Positions 47,331-55,806 of a stretch of 64,000 bases of DNA are shown piece after piece. The notes below the pieces were generated by a model. The model was not told the origin of the DNA and did not search any database. It saw nothing but the letters and a program-made list of their open reading frames with translations. Each line of letters begins with the position of its first letter. Within the stretch, counting starts at the first letter, position 1. Source of the stretch: Ruminococcus sp. UBA6407 (GTDB lineage Bacteria > Bacillota > Clostridia > Oscillospirales > Ruminococcaceae); the NCBI GenBank assembly GCA_002438605.1, contig DJPR01000006.1, forward strand, positions 64,688-128,687, written 5' to 3'. A program made the translations under genes and the position numbers.

Positions 47331-48731
47331 ATGGTTTTTTCCAGGCTCTTCTTTCTCTATTTCTTTTTTCCGATCTGTCTTATTGCATATGCTGGTTCGG
47401 GAAATCTAAAGAACAAAAACACAGTATTGATTATTTTCTCGCTGATTTTCTATGCATGGGGTGAACCGTTCTATATTCTGCTTTTAATTCTGAGTTCATT
47501 TATAAATTACGTTGCAGGTTTGGTTATAGGACGATTTCAAGGTACTAAAATAGATATGGCTGCTACTGCTGTAACAGTAACATATGATATTCTTATGCTT
47601 GGTATTTTTAAGTACAGCGGTTTCATTGTTGAAAATATCAATGCTTTTTTTAATGCAGATTTTTCTGTCCCAAATTTAAAACTTCCAATCGGCATCAGTT
47701 TTTATACATTTCAGATTATTTCCTATATCATTGATTGCCATTGGGAAACAGTCAAACCTCAAAAGAGCTTCTTTAAATTCCTGATGTATGTTTCTCTGTT
47801 TCCTCAGCTTGTTGCAGGTCCGATTGTCCGTTACAGTACAATTGAAAAAGAAATTGACAACAGAAAAACTACAGTAAAGGATATATCATACGGATTTAAC
47901 AGATTAATAATCGGTCTGTCAAAAAAAGTTCTGATTGCAAATAATCTCGGAATCGTTGTGGATAATTTTTTAAAAATTCCTGAAAATTCCACATTTATAG
48001 GTACTTGGCTTGGTGCTGTATTATATGCTATGCAGATTTATTATGACTTTTCGGGATATTCAGATATGGCTATAGGTATGGGACGAATTTTTGGTTTCCA
48101 TTTTGATGAAAACTTTAATTATCCTTTCATTTGCAAAGATGTTACTGAATTCTGGCAAAGATGGCACATATCACTTGGTTCGTTTTTTCGTGACTACTTA
48201 TTATATGTTCCGATTTTTGGAAAAAGAAGAAAATACGGAGGTTTGTTTTTAGTTTGGTTTTGTACAGGCTTGTGGCATGGTGCAAGCTGGAACTTTATCA
48301 TCTGGGGGCTTTACTACGGAATGTTCATTTTCATTGAAATGAAAATCGGCAAAAAGAAAATGAAAAAAATACCTTTGGCTATACGGCATATATATAACAA
48401 GATTGTAATAGTTATCGGATTCGGAATATTCTATTTTGAAGATTTCGGAAAGCTTGGAAGATTCCTGAAAAATATATTCGGATTCGGTGGAAACGGATTT
48501 ATTGCTGAATATGACAAAATGACTATTGTAAATAACGAATACTTAATTTTGATTGCCTTAATTTTCTGTCTGCCTATAATTCCAATGCTTAAAAAGTTAT
48601 GTGAAAAATCATATCCTATCAAAACTGCTGCATCAGTTGCAGCAATGTGTATATGCAGTTTACTGCTTATTACAAGCAGTATTATGCTGGTTGATGCAAC
48701 AAACAATCCTTTCCTTTATTTCAGATTTTAA
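47331..48731 (+). CDS. MBOAT family O-acyltransferase (AlgI/DltB-like)
   Basis: 466 residues with about ten membrane helices. AlgI-type signatures: LPIGISFYTFQIISYIID, YVSLFPQLVAGPIVRY, FWQRWHISLGSFFRDYLLYVPI (from residue 274) and CTGLWHGASWNFIIWG with the invariant membrane His at about 316. MBOAT proteins pass an acyl group from a carrier (CoA or ACP) across the membrane to a surface acceptor. GGTGG precedes the ATG. First gene of a four-gene operon with DHHW, FkbH-like and ACP genes, which suggests the donor here is an ACP thioester (see findings). Confidence 0.93.
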   Translation: MVFSRLFFLYFFFPICLIAYAGSGNLKNKNTVLIIFSLIFYAWGEPFYILLLILSSFINYVAGLVIGRFQGTKIDMAATAVTVTYDILMLGIFKYSGFIVENINAFFNADFSVPNLKLPIGISFYTFQIISYIIDCHWETVKPQKSFFKFLMYVSLFPQLVAGPIVRYSTIEKEIDNRKTTVKDISYGFNRLIIGLSKKVLIANNLGIVVDNFLKIPENSTFIGTWLGAVLYAMQIYYDFSGYSDMAIGMGRIFGFHFDENFNYPFICKDVTEFWQRWHISLGSFFRDYLLYVPIFGKRRKYGGLFLVWFCTGLWHGASWNFIIWGLYYGMFIFIEMKIGKKKMKKIPLAIRHIYNKIVIVIGFGIFYFEDFGKLGRFLKNIFGFGGNGFIAEYDKMTIVNNEYLILIALIFCLPIIPMLKKLCEKSYPIKTAASVAAMCICSLLLITSSIMLVDATNNPFLYFRF

Positions 48732-48746
48732 GAGGTGTGCATTTTA

Positions 48747-50162
48747 ATGTCAAACGAAATAAAAAATGATAACTCTTCAATAGATATTAATGTTCCTAAA
48801 TCCAAGCCAAATCGCCGAAGAAAAAGAATAATCCTTGAAAGCAGAATTGCTGCAATAAATGTTATGCTCGTTGCAGGTATTCTGCTTACAGGCTCAGTTT
48901 ATTTTCTTTTCTTTAAGCGTGATACAGTATCTCATGAAGAAAACAGAAAATTAGCTGAATTTCCAAAGTTCAGCTTTGATGATTATTTCAGTGGAAAATA
49001 TACGGAGGAAATTGCAAATTATTATGATGATACTGTTCCCAACAGAAGCTTTTTCAAAAAGAAAGTTTCAAATCTTCTCTCTTTAAAAGGCAGAACATAC
49101 GGTGACGGTGATGATGCAATCGTATTTTATGGTCCTGCACTAGCACCTGAAAATAAATCAAATTCAGAAAAAGTAACAACTACCGCTAAACAAGCAACAA
49201 CAGCTCCTGCACAAACTGAAGCTGCCACAACAGTTACAACAACTATGCCTGATAATAAAAATCCTGCCGTTGATAACGGAATGATTTCAAATAACATTGT
49301 TGTTGTAAATCACAGAGGTCTTATGCTTTACGGCGGTGGCATGCAGAACGGTCAGGAATATGCAAACAGCTTAAATGAGTATAAGAAGGCTCTGGGTGAT
49401 AAAGTAAATGTATACTCTATGGTTTGTCCGACTGCTGTTTCCTACTATATGCCAGAAAATTACCTTAATATGACCGCAAGTGAAGAAGATAACATTAACA
49501 ATATCAATTCATTTCTTTCAAATGTAAAGCCTGTTGATGTATTTACCGCCCTTCTCTTCCATAAGTCTGAAGCTATTTATTCGAGAACTGACCACCATTG
49601 GCAGCCTTTGGGGGCGTACTATGCTGCACAAAAATTTGCTGAAACAGCAGGAGTAGAATTTGCCGAACTTAATGACCAGAACTATGAAACAGTTACACTT
49701 CCTGGATATGTCGGTACATTATACGGATATACTCAAAGTGCTGATCTTTTGAATAATCCGGAGGACTTCATTTACTATATTCCTAAAGCTGAATGTAAAA
49801 CTACACGATATGATACATCATTTACAAATGGTGTTGAGGGCAGCTTAACTCTTGATCCGACAAATATGTCAACATCAAGCTATTATATGGTATTCGGCGG
49901 AGATGAACAAATCACTCACATTGAAACGCAATGCAAAAATGGCAGAACTCTTGTAATATTCAAGGATAGCTACGGAAATGCTCTTGCTCCTGTCCTTACA
50001 GGTTCATTTGAAAATATTTATGTATGTGACATAAGATACTTCAATCTTAATGCTGTAAGTTTTATTCAGCAGGTTGGCGGTACAGATGTTTTATTTGCCA
50101 TGAATACTTACAGTGCTACAGGTCAAAATCATAATTATATAGAATCAATCAGAACTCAATAG
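48747..50162 (+). CDS. DHHW family membrane-anchored protein (AlgJ/DltD-like role)
   Basis: 471 residues from ATG 48747 (AGAGGTG upstream; the frame opens at 48735). Short basic cytoplasmic tail, one membrane anchor (~34-56), then an extracellular domain with a Thr-rich insertion (~143-170). The DHHW signature lies at about residues 282-285 in SRTDHHWQPLGAYYA, and LVIFKDSYGNAL near the C-terminus supplies the SGNH/GDSL-like serine. Such proteins work with AlgI-type MBOATs to place acyl groups on exported polysaccharide or teichoic acid. 15 nt after the MBOAT stop. Confidence 0.9.
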   Translation: MSNEIKNDNSSIDINVPKSKPNRRRKRIILESRIAAINVMLVAGILLTGSVYFLFFKRDTVSHEENRKLAEFPKFSFDDYFSGKYTEEIANYYDDTVPNRSFFKKKVSNLLSLKGRTYGDGDDAIVFYGPALAPENKSNSEKVTTTAKQATTAPAQTEAATTVTTTMPDNKNPAVDNGMISNNIVVVNHRGLMLYGGGMQNGQEYANSLNEYKKALGDKVNVYSMVCPTAVSYYMPENYLNMTASEEDNINNINSFLSNVKPVDVFTALLFHKSEAIYSRTDHHWQPLGAYYAAQKFAETAGVEFAELNDQNYETVTLPGYVGTLYGYTQSADLLNNPEDFIYYIPKAECKTTRYDTSFTNGVEGSLTLDPTNMSTSSYYMVFGGDEQITHIETQCKNGRTLVIFKDSYGNALAPVLTGSFENIYVCDIRYFNLNAVSFIQQVGGTDVLFAMNTYSATGQNHNYIESIRTQ

Positions 50163-50171
50163 GAGGTTTGA

Positions 50172-51983
50172 ATGAAAGAATTATCCTATCCTTTCGATAG
50201 TCATTATATAATGCGTTACAGAAAAAAACTAAAAAAAACGCTGCTCAATGATTCAAGTTCAAGAATCAAAAAGAAAATTGCCGTATTGGGCGGTTCAACA
50301 ACTGATGACATTATTTTTGCCCTTGAGCTTTTTCTGCTTAACACAGGTATAGAACCGATATTTTACAAGTCTGAATATAATAAATGTTGGGAGGACGCTG
50401 TTTTCGGCAATCCTGAACTGGATGCGTTTGTTCCGGATATTGTATTTATCCACACTACTTATAGAAATATAACAGAGTTTTCCCATAATATTTCCGATAC
50501 AGAAAATGAAATTGAAGAAAAAATAAATTCACAATTTTCTCATTTTAAAAACATGTGGACTTCAATATCAGAAAAATTTTCATGTCCTATTATTCAAAAT
50601 AACTTTGATATTCCTCTTTGCCGCAATTTAGGCAATTCAGACTGTTGGAATATTCACGGACAAACTTATTTTATCAACCGACTAAATGAAATGATGTCAG
50701 ATTATGCAAGAAAGAACAATGGATTTTATATAAATGATATTAATTATCTTTCTGCATGTATTGGTCTTGAAAAATGGCATAACTCAGAAGCATGGTATAT
50801 GTATAAATATGCTTTAGGTCTTGACTGTATTCCTGAGCTTGCATATAATATTTCATGCATTATAAAATCTATATATGGAAAAAACAAAAAGGTCATTGCT
50901 CTTGACCTTGATAACACTCTTTGGGGAGGCGTTATCGGCGATGACGGTCAGGAAGGCATTGAAATAGGTCAGGAAAACCCTGTAGCTCAATCCTACAGTG
51001 AATTTCAGTCTTACCTTAAAAATTATAAAGACCTCGGAATACTTCTTACCGTTTGTTCAAAAAACGAAGAAGAGAACGCTTTGCTTGGTTTGAGTCACCC
51101 TGAAAGTATCCTGAAAAAAGATGATTTTGTTTTGATTAAGGCAAATTGGGAAAGTAAAGACAGAAATATCTCAGCTATGGCTGACGAACTTTCGCTTTTA
51201 ACCGAAAGCTTTGTTTTTGTTGACGATAATCCGGCTGAATGTGAAATTGTCGGTTCTCAGCTGCCTGACGTAAGTGTTATAGGATTTCAAAATGTTCATG
51301 AAGCTATGTACAAGCTAAGCAGAAGCGGTTACTTTGAGATTACATCCTTATCAGAGGACGACCTGAAGCGCAATGATATGTACATTGCCAATGCAAAAAG
51401 AGCTGAACAGAAAAAAACTTTTGAAAATTACGATGACTACTTGCTCAGTCTTGAAATGAAAGCTGAAATTGAACCGTTTCGTCCTGTATATATCAAAAGA
51501 ATTGCTCAGCTGACAAATAAAAGCAATCAATTCAACCTTACAACAAGGCGTTATACTGCTGAAGAAATCGAAAAAATCAGTTCATCTGAAAATCATATCT
51601 GCATTTATGGCAAGCTTGAGGACAAGTTTGGTGATAATGGTGTTGTTTCTGTTGTAATAGGAGAAAAACATGGTACAAAGCTGGATATTATCCTTTGGCT
51701 TATGAGTTGTCGTGTTTTAAAGCGTGATATGGAGCTTGCAATGCTTGACAGGCTTGCAGAATATGCAGCAAATTCAGGAATTACCAAATTGGTCGGCACA
51801 TATATACCTACAGCTAAAAATAAAATGGTAAAGAATTTTTATGATGAAACTCTTGGTTTTTCAGCCGTAAACAGTCTGCCTGATGGTACAGCCGTATTTG
51901 AACTCGACATTCAGAACTACAAAAAGAAAAATAAAGTTATTGACGTAATGGAAAGTGAGTGTTTATATAATGAACAGAAATGA
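50172..51983 (+). CDS. FkbH-like HAD-IIIC / GNAT fusion protein
   Basis: 603 residues. N-terminal SGNH-like domain (~30-230; KIAVLGGSTTDD). HAD phosphatase domain with ALDLDNTLWGG (Asp245, Asp247), CSKNEEE and FVFVDDNPAE. C-terminal GNAT-like domain with QLTNKSNQFNLTTRRYT and LMSCRVLKRDME (Cys ~513). In polyketide pathways FkbH-type enzymes take 1,3-bisphosphoglycerate, dephosphorylate it and load glyceryl onto an ACP. An ACP gene overlaps the end of this gene by 14 nt, so the same carrier-loading job is likely. No polyketide synthase is near. GGAGG precedes the ATG. Confidence 0.9.
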   Translation: MKELSYPFDSHYIMRYRKKLKKTLLNDSSSRIKKKIAVLGGSTTDDIIFALELFLLNTGIEPIFYKSEYNKCWEDAVFGNPELDAFVPDIVFIHTTYRNITEFSHNISDTENEIEEKINSQFSHFKNMWTSISEKFSCPIIQNNFDIPLCRNLGNSDCWNIHGQTYFINRLNEMMSDYARKNNGFYINDINYLSACIGLEKWHNSEAWYMYKYALGLDCIPELAYNISCIIKSIYGKNKKVIALDLDNTLWGGVIGDDGQEGIEIGQENPVAQSYSEFQSYLKNYKDLGILLTVCSKNEEENALLGLSHPESILKKDDFVLIKANWESKDRNISAMADELSLLTESFVFVDDNPAECEIVGSQLPDVSVIGFQNVHEAMYKLSRSGYFEITSLSEDDLKRNDMYIANAKRAEQKKTFENYDDYLLSLEMKAEIEPFRPVYIKRIAQLTNKSNQFNLTTRRYTAEEIEKISSSENHICIYGKLEDKFGDNGVVSVVIGEKHGTKLDIILWLMSCRVLKRDMELAMLDRLAEYAANSGITKLVGTYIPTAKNKMVKNFYDETLGFSAVNSLPDGTAVFELDIQNYKKKNKVIDVMESECLYNEQK

Positions 51984-52215
51984 AGTATTAAAAAAGTTAA
52001 ATGTAATATTCAGAGATGTGTTTGATGATGATTCAATTGTTATTAACGATAGAACAACTTCAAACGATATTGAGGAATGGGACAGTATTGAACATATTAA
52101 TCTTATCGGTGCTGTTGAAGATGAATTTTCAATGCGTTTTAAAATGAAAGAGGTTTCAGGAATGAAAAACGTAGGTGAAATGGTTGACATTATATGTGAA
52201 AGAGGAAAATTTTAG
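51970..52215 (+). CDS. Acyl carrier protein
   Basis: 81 residues from ATG 51970, overlapping the FkbH-like gene. Acidic four-helix ACP: NDIEEWDSIEHINLIGAVEDEF holds the phosphopantetheine Ser (about residue 39, in DS-I). It would carry the group loaded by the FkbH-like enzyme. It is too far from fatty-acid genes to be the main AcpP. No PPTase gene is visible in the window. Confidence 0.92.
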   Translation: MNRNEVLKKLNVIFRDVFDDDSIVINDRTTSNDIEEWDSIEHINLIGAVEDEFSMRFKMKEVSGMKNVGEMVDIICERGKF

Positions 52216-52287
52216 TCCTCTTTCTATTATATATAAGGTTTATTAGTCATTAATCTATCTTAATTGACAATACATCTGAAAAAAGCT

Positions 52288-52316
52288 ATTGTTTTTTTCG
52301 CTTAATTATGATACAA
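52288..52316 (+). promoter_or_regulatory. Putative rlmB promoter
   Basis: TTGTTT (52288-52293), 17-nt spacer, TACAAT (52311-52316). A second, weaker set starts with TTGACA at 52263. Confidence 0.45.
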
Positions 52317-52355
52317 TTGATAAAGAAATAAAATGAACAAAAGGAGTTCGGCAAA

Positions 52356-53132
52356 ATGCCAGCTAAAATAAAAGATAATTTTAATGATGACAATTTTGTC
52401 AGCGAAAATATTATTGCAGGACGCAATCCTGTAATTGAAGCTTTGAAATCAGATTCAGACATTGATGCCGTATACATCAGCGGCGGAGGCGGAAGTTTAA
52501 ATCTTATACGAAAGCTAGCTAAGGATAAGGGTATAGTTGTTAAAGATGTTCAGGACAGCAAGCTTACTCAAATGTGCAGCGGTGCTTCACACCAAGGTGT
52601 TGCAGCTGTAGGTGCCTGCGGAAAATATGTAACTGTTGAGGATATTTTGAATATATCCAAAAATAAAGGAACTAAGCCTTTTATTATTATTTGCGATGAA
52701 ATTGAAGATCCTCATAACCTCGGTGCAATTATTCGTACTGCTGAATCAGCAGGTGCAGATGGAGTTATTATTCCTAAACGCCGCAGTGCTTCACTTAACG
52801 CAACAGTGTTTAAAACATCAGCAGGTGCTGCAAGCTGGCTGCCTGTTGCAAAGGTATCAAACCTCGCAAATACTATTGATATGCTTAAAGAAAACGGCGT
52901 GTGGATTTATGGCACTGATGCAAGCGGCTCAGATTACTCCAAAACAGACCTGACCGGCAGTATGGCTCTTGTTATAGGCTCTGAAGGCTTTGGAATAAGC
53001 AAACTTATCCTTAAAAAATGTGACTTCCTTTTAAAACTTCCTATGTTTGGGAAGATTACATCGCTTAATGCATCTGTTGCTGCCGGAATTTTCATGTATG
53101 AAACTGTAAGGCAGAGAAATGTAGAAAATTAA
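52356..53132 (+). CDS. rlmB: 23S rRNA (guanosine-2'-O-)-methyltransferase RlmB
   Basis: 258 residues of the SPOUT/TrmH family: N-terminal substrate-binding domain (IIAGRNPVIEALKSD), then DEIEDPHNLGAIIRTAESAGADGVIIPKRRSA, ALVIGSEGFGISKL and LPMFGKITSLNASVAAGIFMYE, which build the knotted SAM site. Methylates a guanosine in the 23S peptidyl-transferase region. AAAGGAG precedes the ATG. Confidence 0.94.
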   Translation: MPAKIKDNFNDDNFVSENIIAGRNPVIEALKSDSDIDAVYISGGGGSLNLIRKLAKDKGIVVKDVQDSKLTQMCSGASHQGVAAVGACGKYVTVEDILNISKNKGTKPFIIICDEIEDPHNLGAIIRTAESAGADGVIIPKRRSASLNATVFKTSAGAASWLPVAKVSNLANTIDMLKENGVWIYGTDASGSDYSKTDLTGSMALVIGSEGFGISKLILKKCDFLLKLPMFGKITSLNASVAAGIFMYETVRQRNVEN

Positions 53133-53151
53133 ATAAGGAGTAGTAGATACT

Positions 53152-55668
53152 ATGTCTAAACAAAAGCTTTCTCTTGAAGACATTTTGGACGAGTATTCTA
53201 CTGATGAAAAGAACAGTCAGTCTAAAACTACAGGAAACAGACTGGAAACTGAAAAAATCTTGAATTCAGCAGATAAAATAAATGCTCCTCCTGATAGTAA
53301 AGAAGAAAAAGTTAAACGAATTATTCGCAATCATACAAAATCTCCAAAAATCGGTGACGGAACGCTGAGACGTCCAAATCCTGCCAATGACGTTAAGCCG
53401 GCTGATTTGGCACGTTCAAAAGTATCTTTTGTAAATTCTTCAGCTTTAAGTCAGCTGAGAAGCTCTAAGGCGGATAATCAATCCGGATATGACAACGCTG
53501 TTGTGACTAATACTGTGGATAGTGATTATACACCTAAAATCAGAAGAATGTCTGATTCCACAAGAGCTAAAGAAATCGAAAAAATAAAAAAGAAGCATAA
53601 AAAAGGCAGGAAACTCAATAAAACCTATAAAAAGGAACGTCCTGAGGGCGAATATCTTTATGCTCCTCCAAAGGTTAAAAAGCGAAAACGCACTGAATCA
53701 GTTGAAGAAGAAGCTATGAGACCTGAAAATCAGCGTCTTATCACTGATATTGTTCCCTCACCTAAAGCCGTTGAAGCTGCAAAACCTGTTACGCCAGCAC
53801 CAAGAGCTGAAAAAACAAGTATTGATTTAAGCTCAGAAAACAATCTTCAGGCGGAAGAACTTGATATACATATCACACAGGAAACTGACTACAGCAAAAA
53901 AAATAAAACTAAACGAACAAAAAGACTTGTTGATTTTAATTATTACGGTGATGTTGAAGACGTTGGACGTGACATTTTTGAACTTAAAAGCACCATATCC
54001 GTAAGAGTCTTTATTATGATTCTCACTTCGTTTATGAGTGTTTACCTTACTCTTGCGGCACAATTCAAGCTTCCTATAATAGATTATCTGAATCAATCAC
54101 TGCATGTCAGATTTTTCATAGCCGCACAAATTATTATCGGACTCATTTCAGCCGTTTGTTCGCTTTCAGTTTTCACAAACGGATTTAGAAAACTATTTAC
54201 ACTAAAAGCAGACTGTGACAGCATGACTGCATTGACCTCTGCTTCATGTATTATTGCGGCACTGTTTTCATTGACTACTCCGGAACTTGTCATGAACAAT
54301 AAAGTACACATTTATATGCCGGTTGGTGTCTTGTCACTGCTTTTCAATGCTCTTGGAAAAAATCTGATTATCACACGAGCCGCACGAAATTTCAATTTTG
54401 TTTCAAAAAATTTTGACAGACATGGCATTGTTTTTGTAAGTGATGAAACAAAAGCAGAATCACTTACACGAGGTACGTTGGGTGACTTTCCTATTCTTGC
54501 TTCAATGCGGAAAACAGATTTTCTTACTGACTTTTTAAGGTACACTTATTCTTCAGACATTGCAGATAAATTCTGCAAACGTGCTGTTCCGCTTTGCTTT
54601 ATTGCCTCGCTGGGTGTATCAGGAGTGTTGACATACATACGAAGTGAATCAATAAGCTTTGGCTTTTCGATTTTTTCACTTCTTATTTGTGCTTCTTCCT
54701 GTATGGCCATGTCTTTAGTTGTAAATCTTCCGCTTGATAATGCGTCAAGGAAGTTTATAAAGAATAAAGGCATCATGCTTGGCTATCAAAGTGTTGATGA
54801 TTTCTTTGACACAAACTCAATATTGATAAATGCTGATAAGCTCTTCCCTACCGGTTCTATTAATTTAAGCGGAATCAAGGTTTTCTCAGATACAAAAATT
54901 GATGAAGCTTTGCTTGAAGCAGCAAGTCTGACTCATTATGCAGGAAGCGTTATGCAGGAACTTTTCAATGACGTTATTGCAGGAAACAAAGATATATTAT
55001 ATCCTATTGAAAATTTCTCATATGAAGATTCTATGGGAATCGGCGGCTGGATTAATAATAAACGAGTTCTTTTCGGTAATCGTGAGCTTATGACCAGTCA
55101 CTATATTGAGGGAATGCCTACAAAAACCAAAGAAACTGAATTTACTTCCAATGGACAGGAAGCTGTTTATCTTTCAATTTCAGGCAATTTATCAGCAATG
55201 TTCATTGTTGACATCAAAGCTGACAAGGAAGTTAAATCATGGATAAAACAATTAAGCAAACGTAATATTTTCCTGATAATAAAAAGTGTTGACGCTTGTA
55301 TAACTTTAAAAAAGATTTCTTCGATTTTCAATGTACCTGAAGAAATGATGAAGGTTATTCCAAGCAAGCTCCACAAAGAATTTGACGAAGAAACTTCAAA
55401 GGCAGTAAGATTAAGTGCATCTATGGCATGTACAGGAAAGTTCACTTCATTAGCTCAGCTTATAAACGGAACTAAGAATGTTTATTCCGCTTCAATTATA
55501 GGCCTGATTTTTCAGACTGCCTCTATTCTTCTCGGATTTGCATTGTGTATTCTGCTTATTCTATCAAGAGATTTCAGCTATGACTATATGTCAGCAACTT
55601 CTTTGATTGCATATAATATAATTTGTACATGCGTTACATACTTTGCCGTCAATATGAAGCAAATGTAA
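53152..55668 (+). CDS. Large membrane protein resembling a degenerate P1B-type ATPase
   Basis: 838 residues. Residues 1-270 are disordered and very basic (KKKHKKGRKLNKTYKKERP). Six predicted helices (~285-303, 319-341, 357-375, 386-404, 479-496, 503-525), a cytoplasmic part, and two more at ~779-804 and 814-834 give the eight-helix P1B layout. After helix 6, ASRKFIKNKGIMLGYQSVDD matches the P1B segment before the phosphorylation site, and SYEDSMGIGGWINNKRVLFG matches the nucleotide domain. However the CPC motif is CASSC and the DKTGT site reads DKLFPTGS (~562-569); no TGE or GDGxNDA is seen. ATP-driven transport is therefore doubtful. Lies 19 nt after rlmB. Confidence 0.75.
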   Translation: MSKQKLSLEDILDEYSTDEKNSQSKTTGNRLETEKILNSADKINAPPDSKEEKVKRIIRNHTKSPKIGDGTLRRPNPANDVKPADLARSKVSFVNSSALSQLRSSKADNQSGYDNAVVTNTVDSDYTPKIRRMSDSTRAKEIEKIKKKHKKGRKLNKTYKKERPEGEYLYAPPKVKKRKRTESVEEEAMRPENQRLITDIVPSPKAVEAAKPVTPAPRAEKTSIDLSSENNLQAEELDIHITQETDYSKKNKTKRTKRLVDFNYYGDVEDVGRDIFELKSTISVRVFIMILTSFMSVYLTLAAQFKLPIIDYLNQSLHVRFFIAAQIIIGLISAVCSLSVFTNGFRKLFTLKADCDSMTALTSASCIIAALFSLTTPELVMNNKVHIYMPVGVLSLLFNALGKNLIITRAARNFNFVSKNFDRHGIVFVSDETKAESLTRGTLGDFPILASMRKTDFLTDFLRYTYSSDIADKFCKRAVPLCFIASLGVSGVLTYIRSESISFGFSIFSLLICASSCMAMSLVVNLPLDNASRKFIKNKGIMLGYQSVDDFFDTNSILINADKLFPTGSINLSGIKVFSDTKIDEALLEAASLTHYAGSVMQELFNDVIAGNKDILYPIENFSYEDSMGIGGWINNKRVLFGNRELMTSHYIEGMPTKTKETEFTSNGQEAVYLSISGNLSAMFIVDIKADKEVKSWIKQLSKRNIFLIIKSVDACITLKKISSIFNVPEEMMKVIPSKLHKEFDEETSKAVRLSASMACTGKFTSLAQLINGTKNVYSASIIGLIFQTASILLGFALCILLILSRDFSYDYMSATSLIAYNIICTCVTYFAVNMKQM

Positions 55669-55704
55669 TCAGTTTTTATGGTATTAAATATACATTTATT
55701 TTAC

Positions 55705-55731
55705 AGGACGGATTCTTTTATCCGTCCTTTT
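55705..55731 (+). terminator. Terminator after the P-type-ATPase-like gene
   Basis: AGGACGGAT (55705-55713) pairs with ATCCGTCCT (55720-55728) over a 6-nt loop, followed by T. Confidence 0.85.
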
Positions 55732-55806
55732 CTATAAACGAGCAAATATAAAGCTATTATCTATGCTTTGTACAGTATTGCTCCAACTGTGAAAGGAAGG
55801 AATTTC

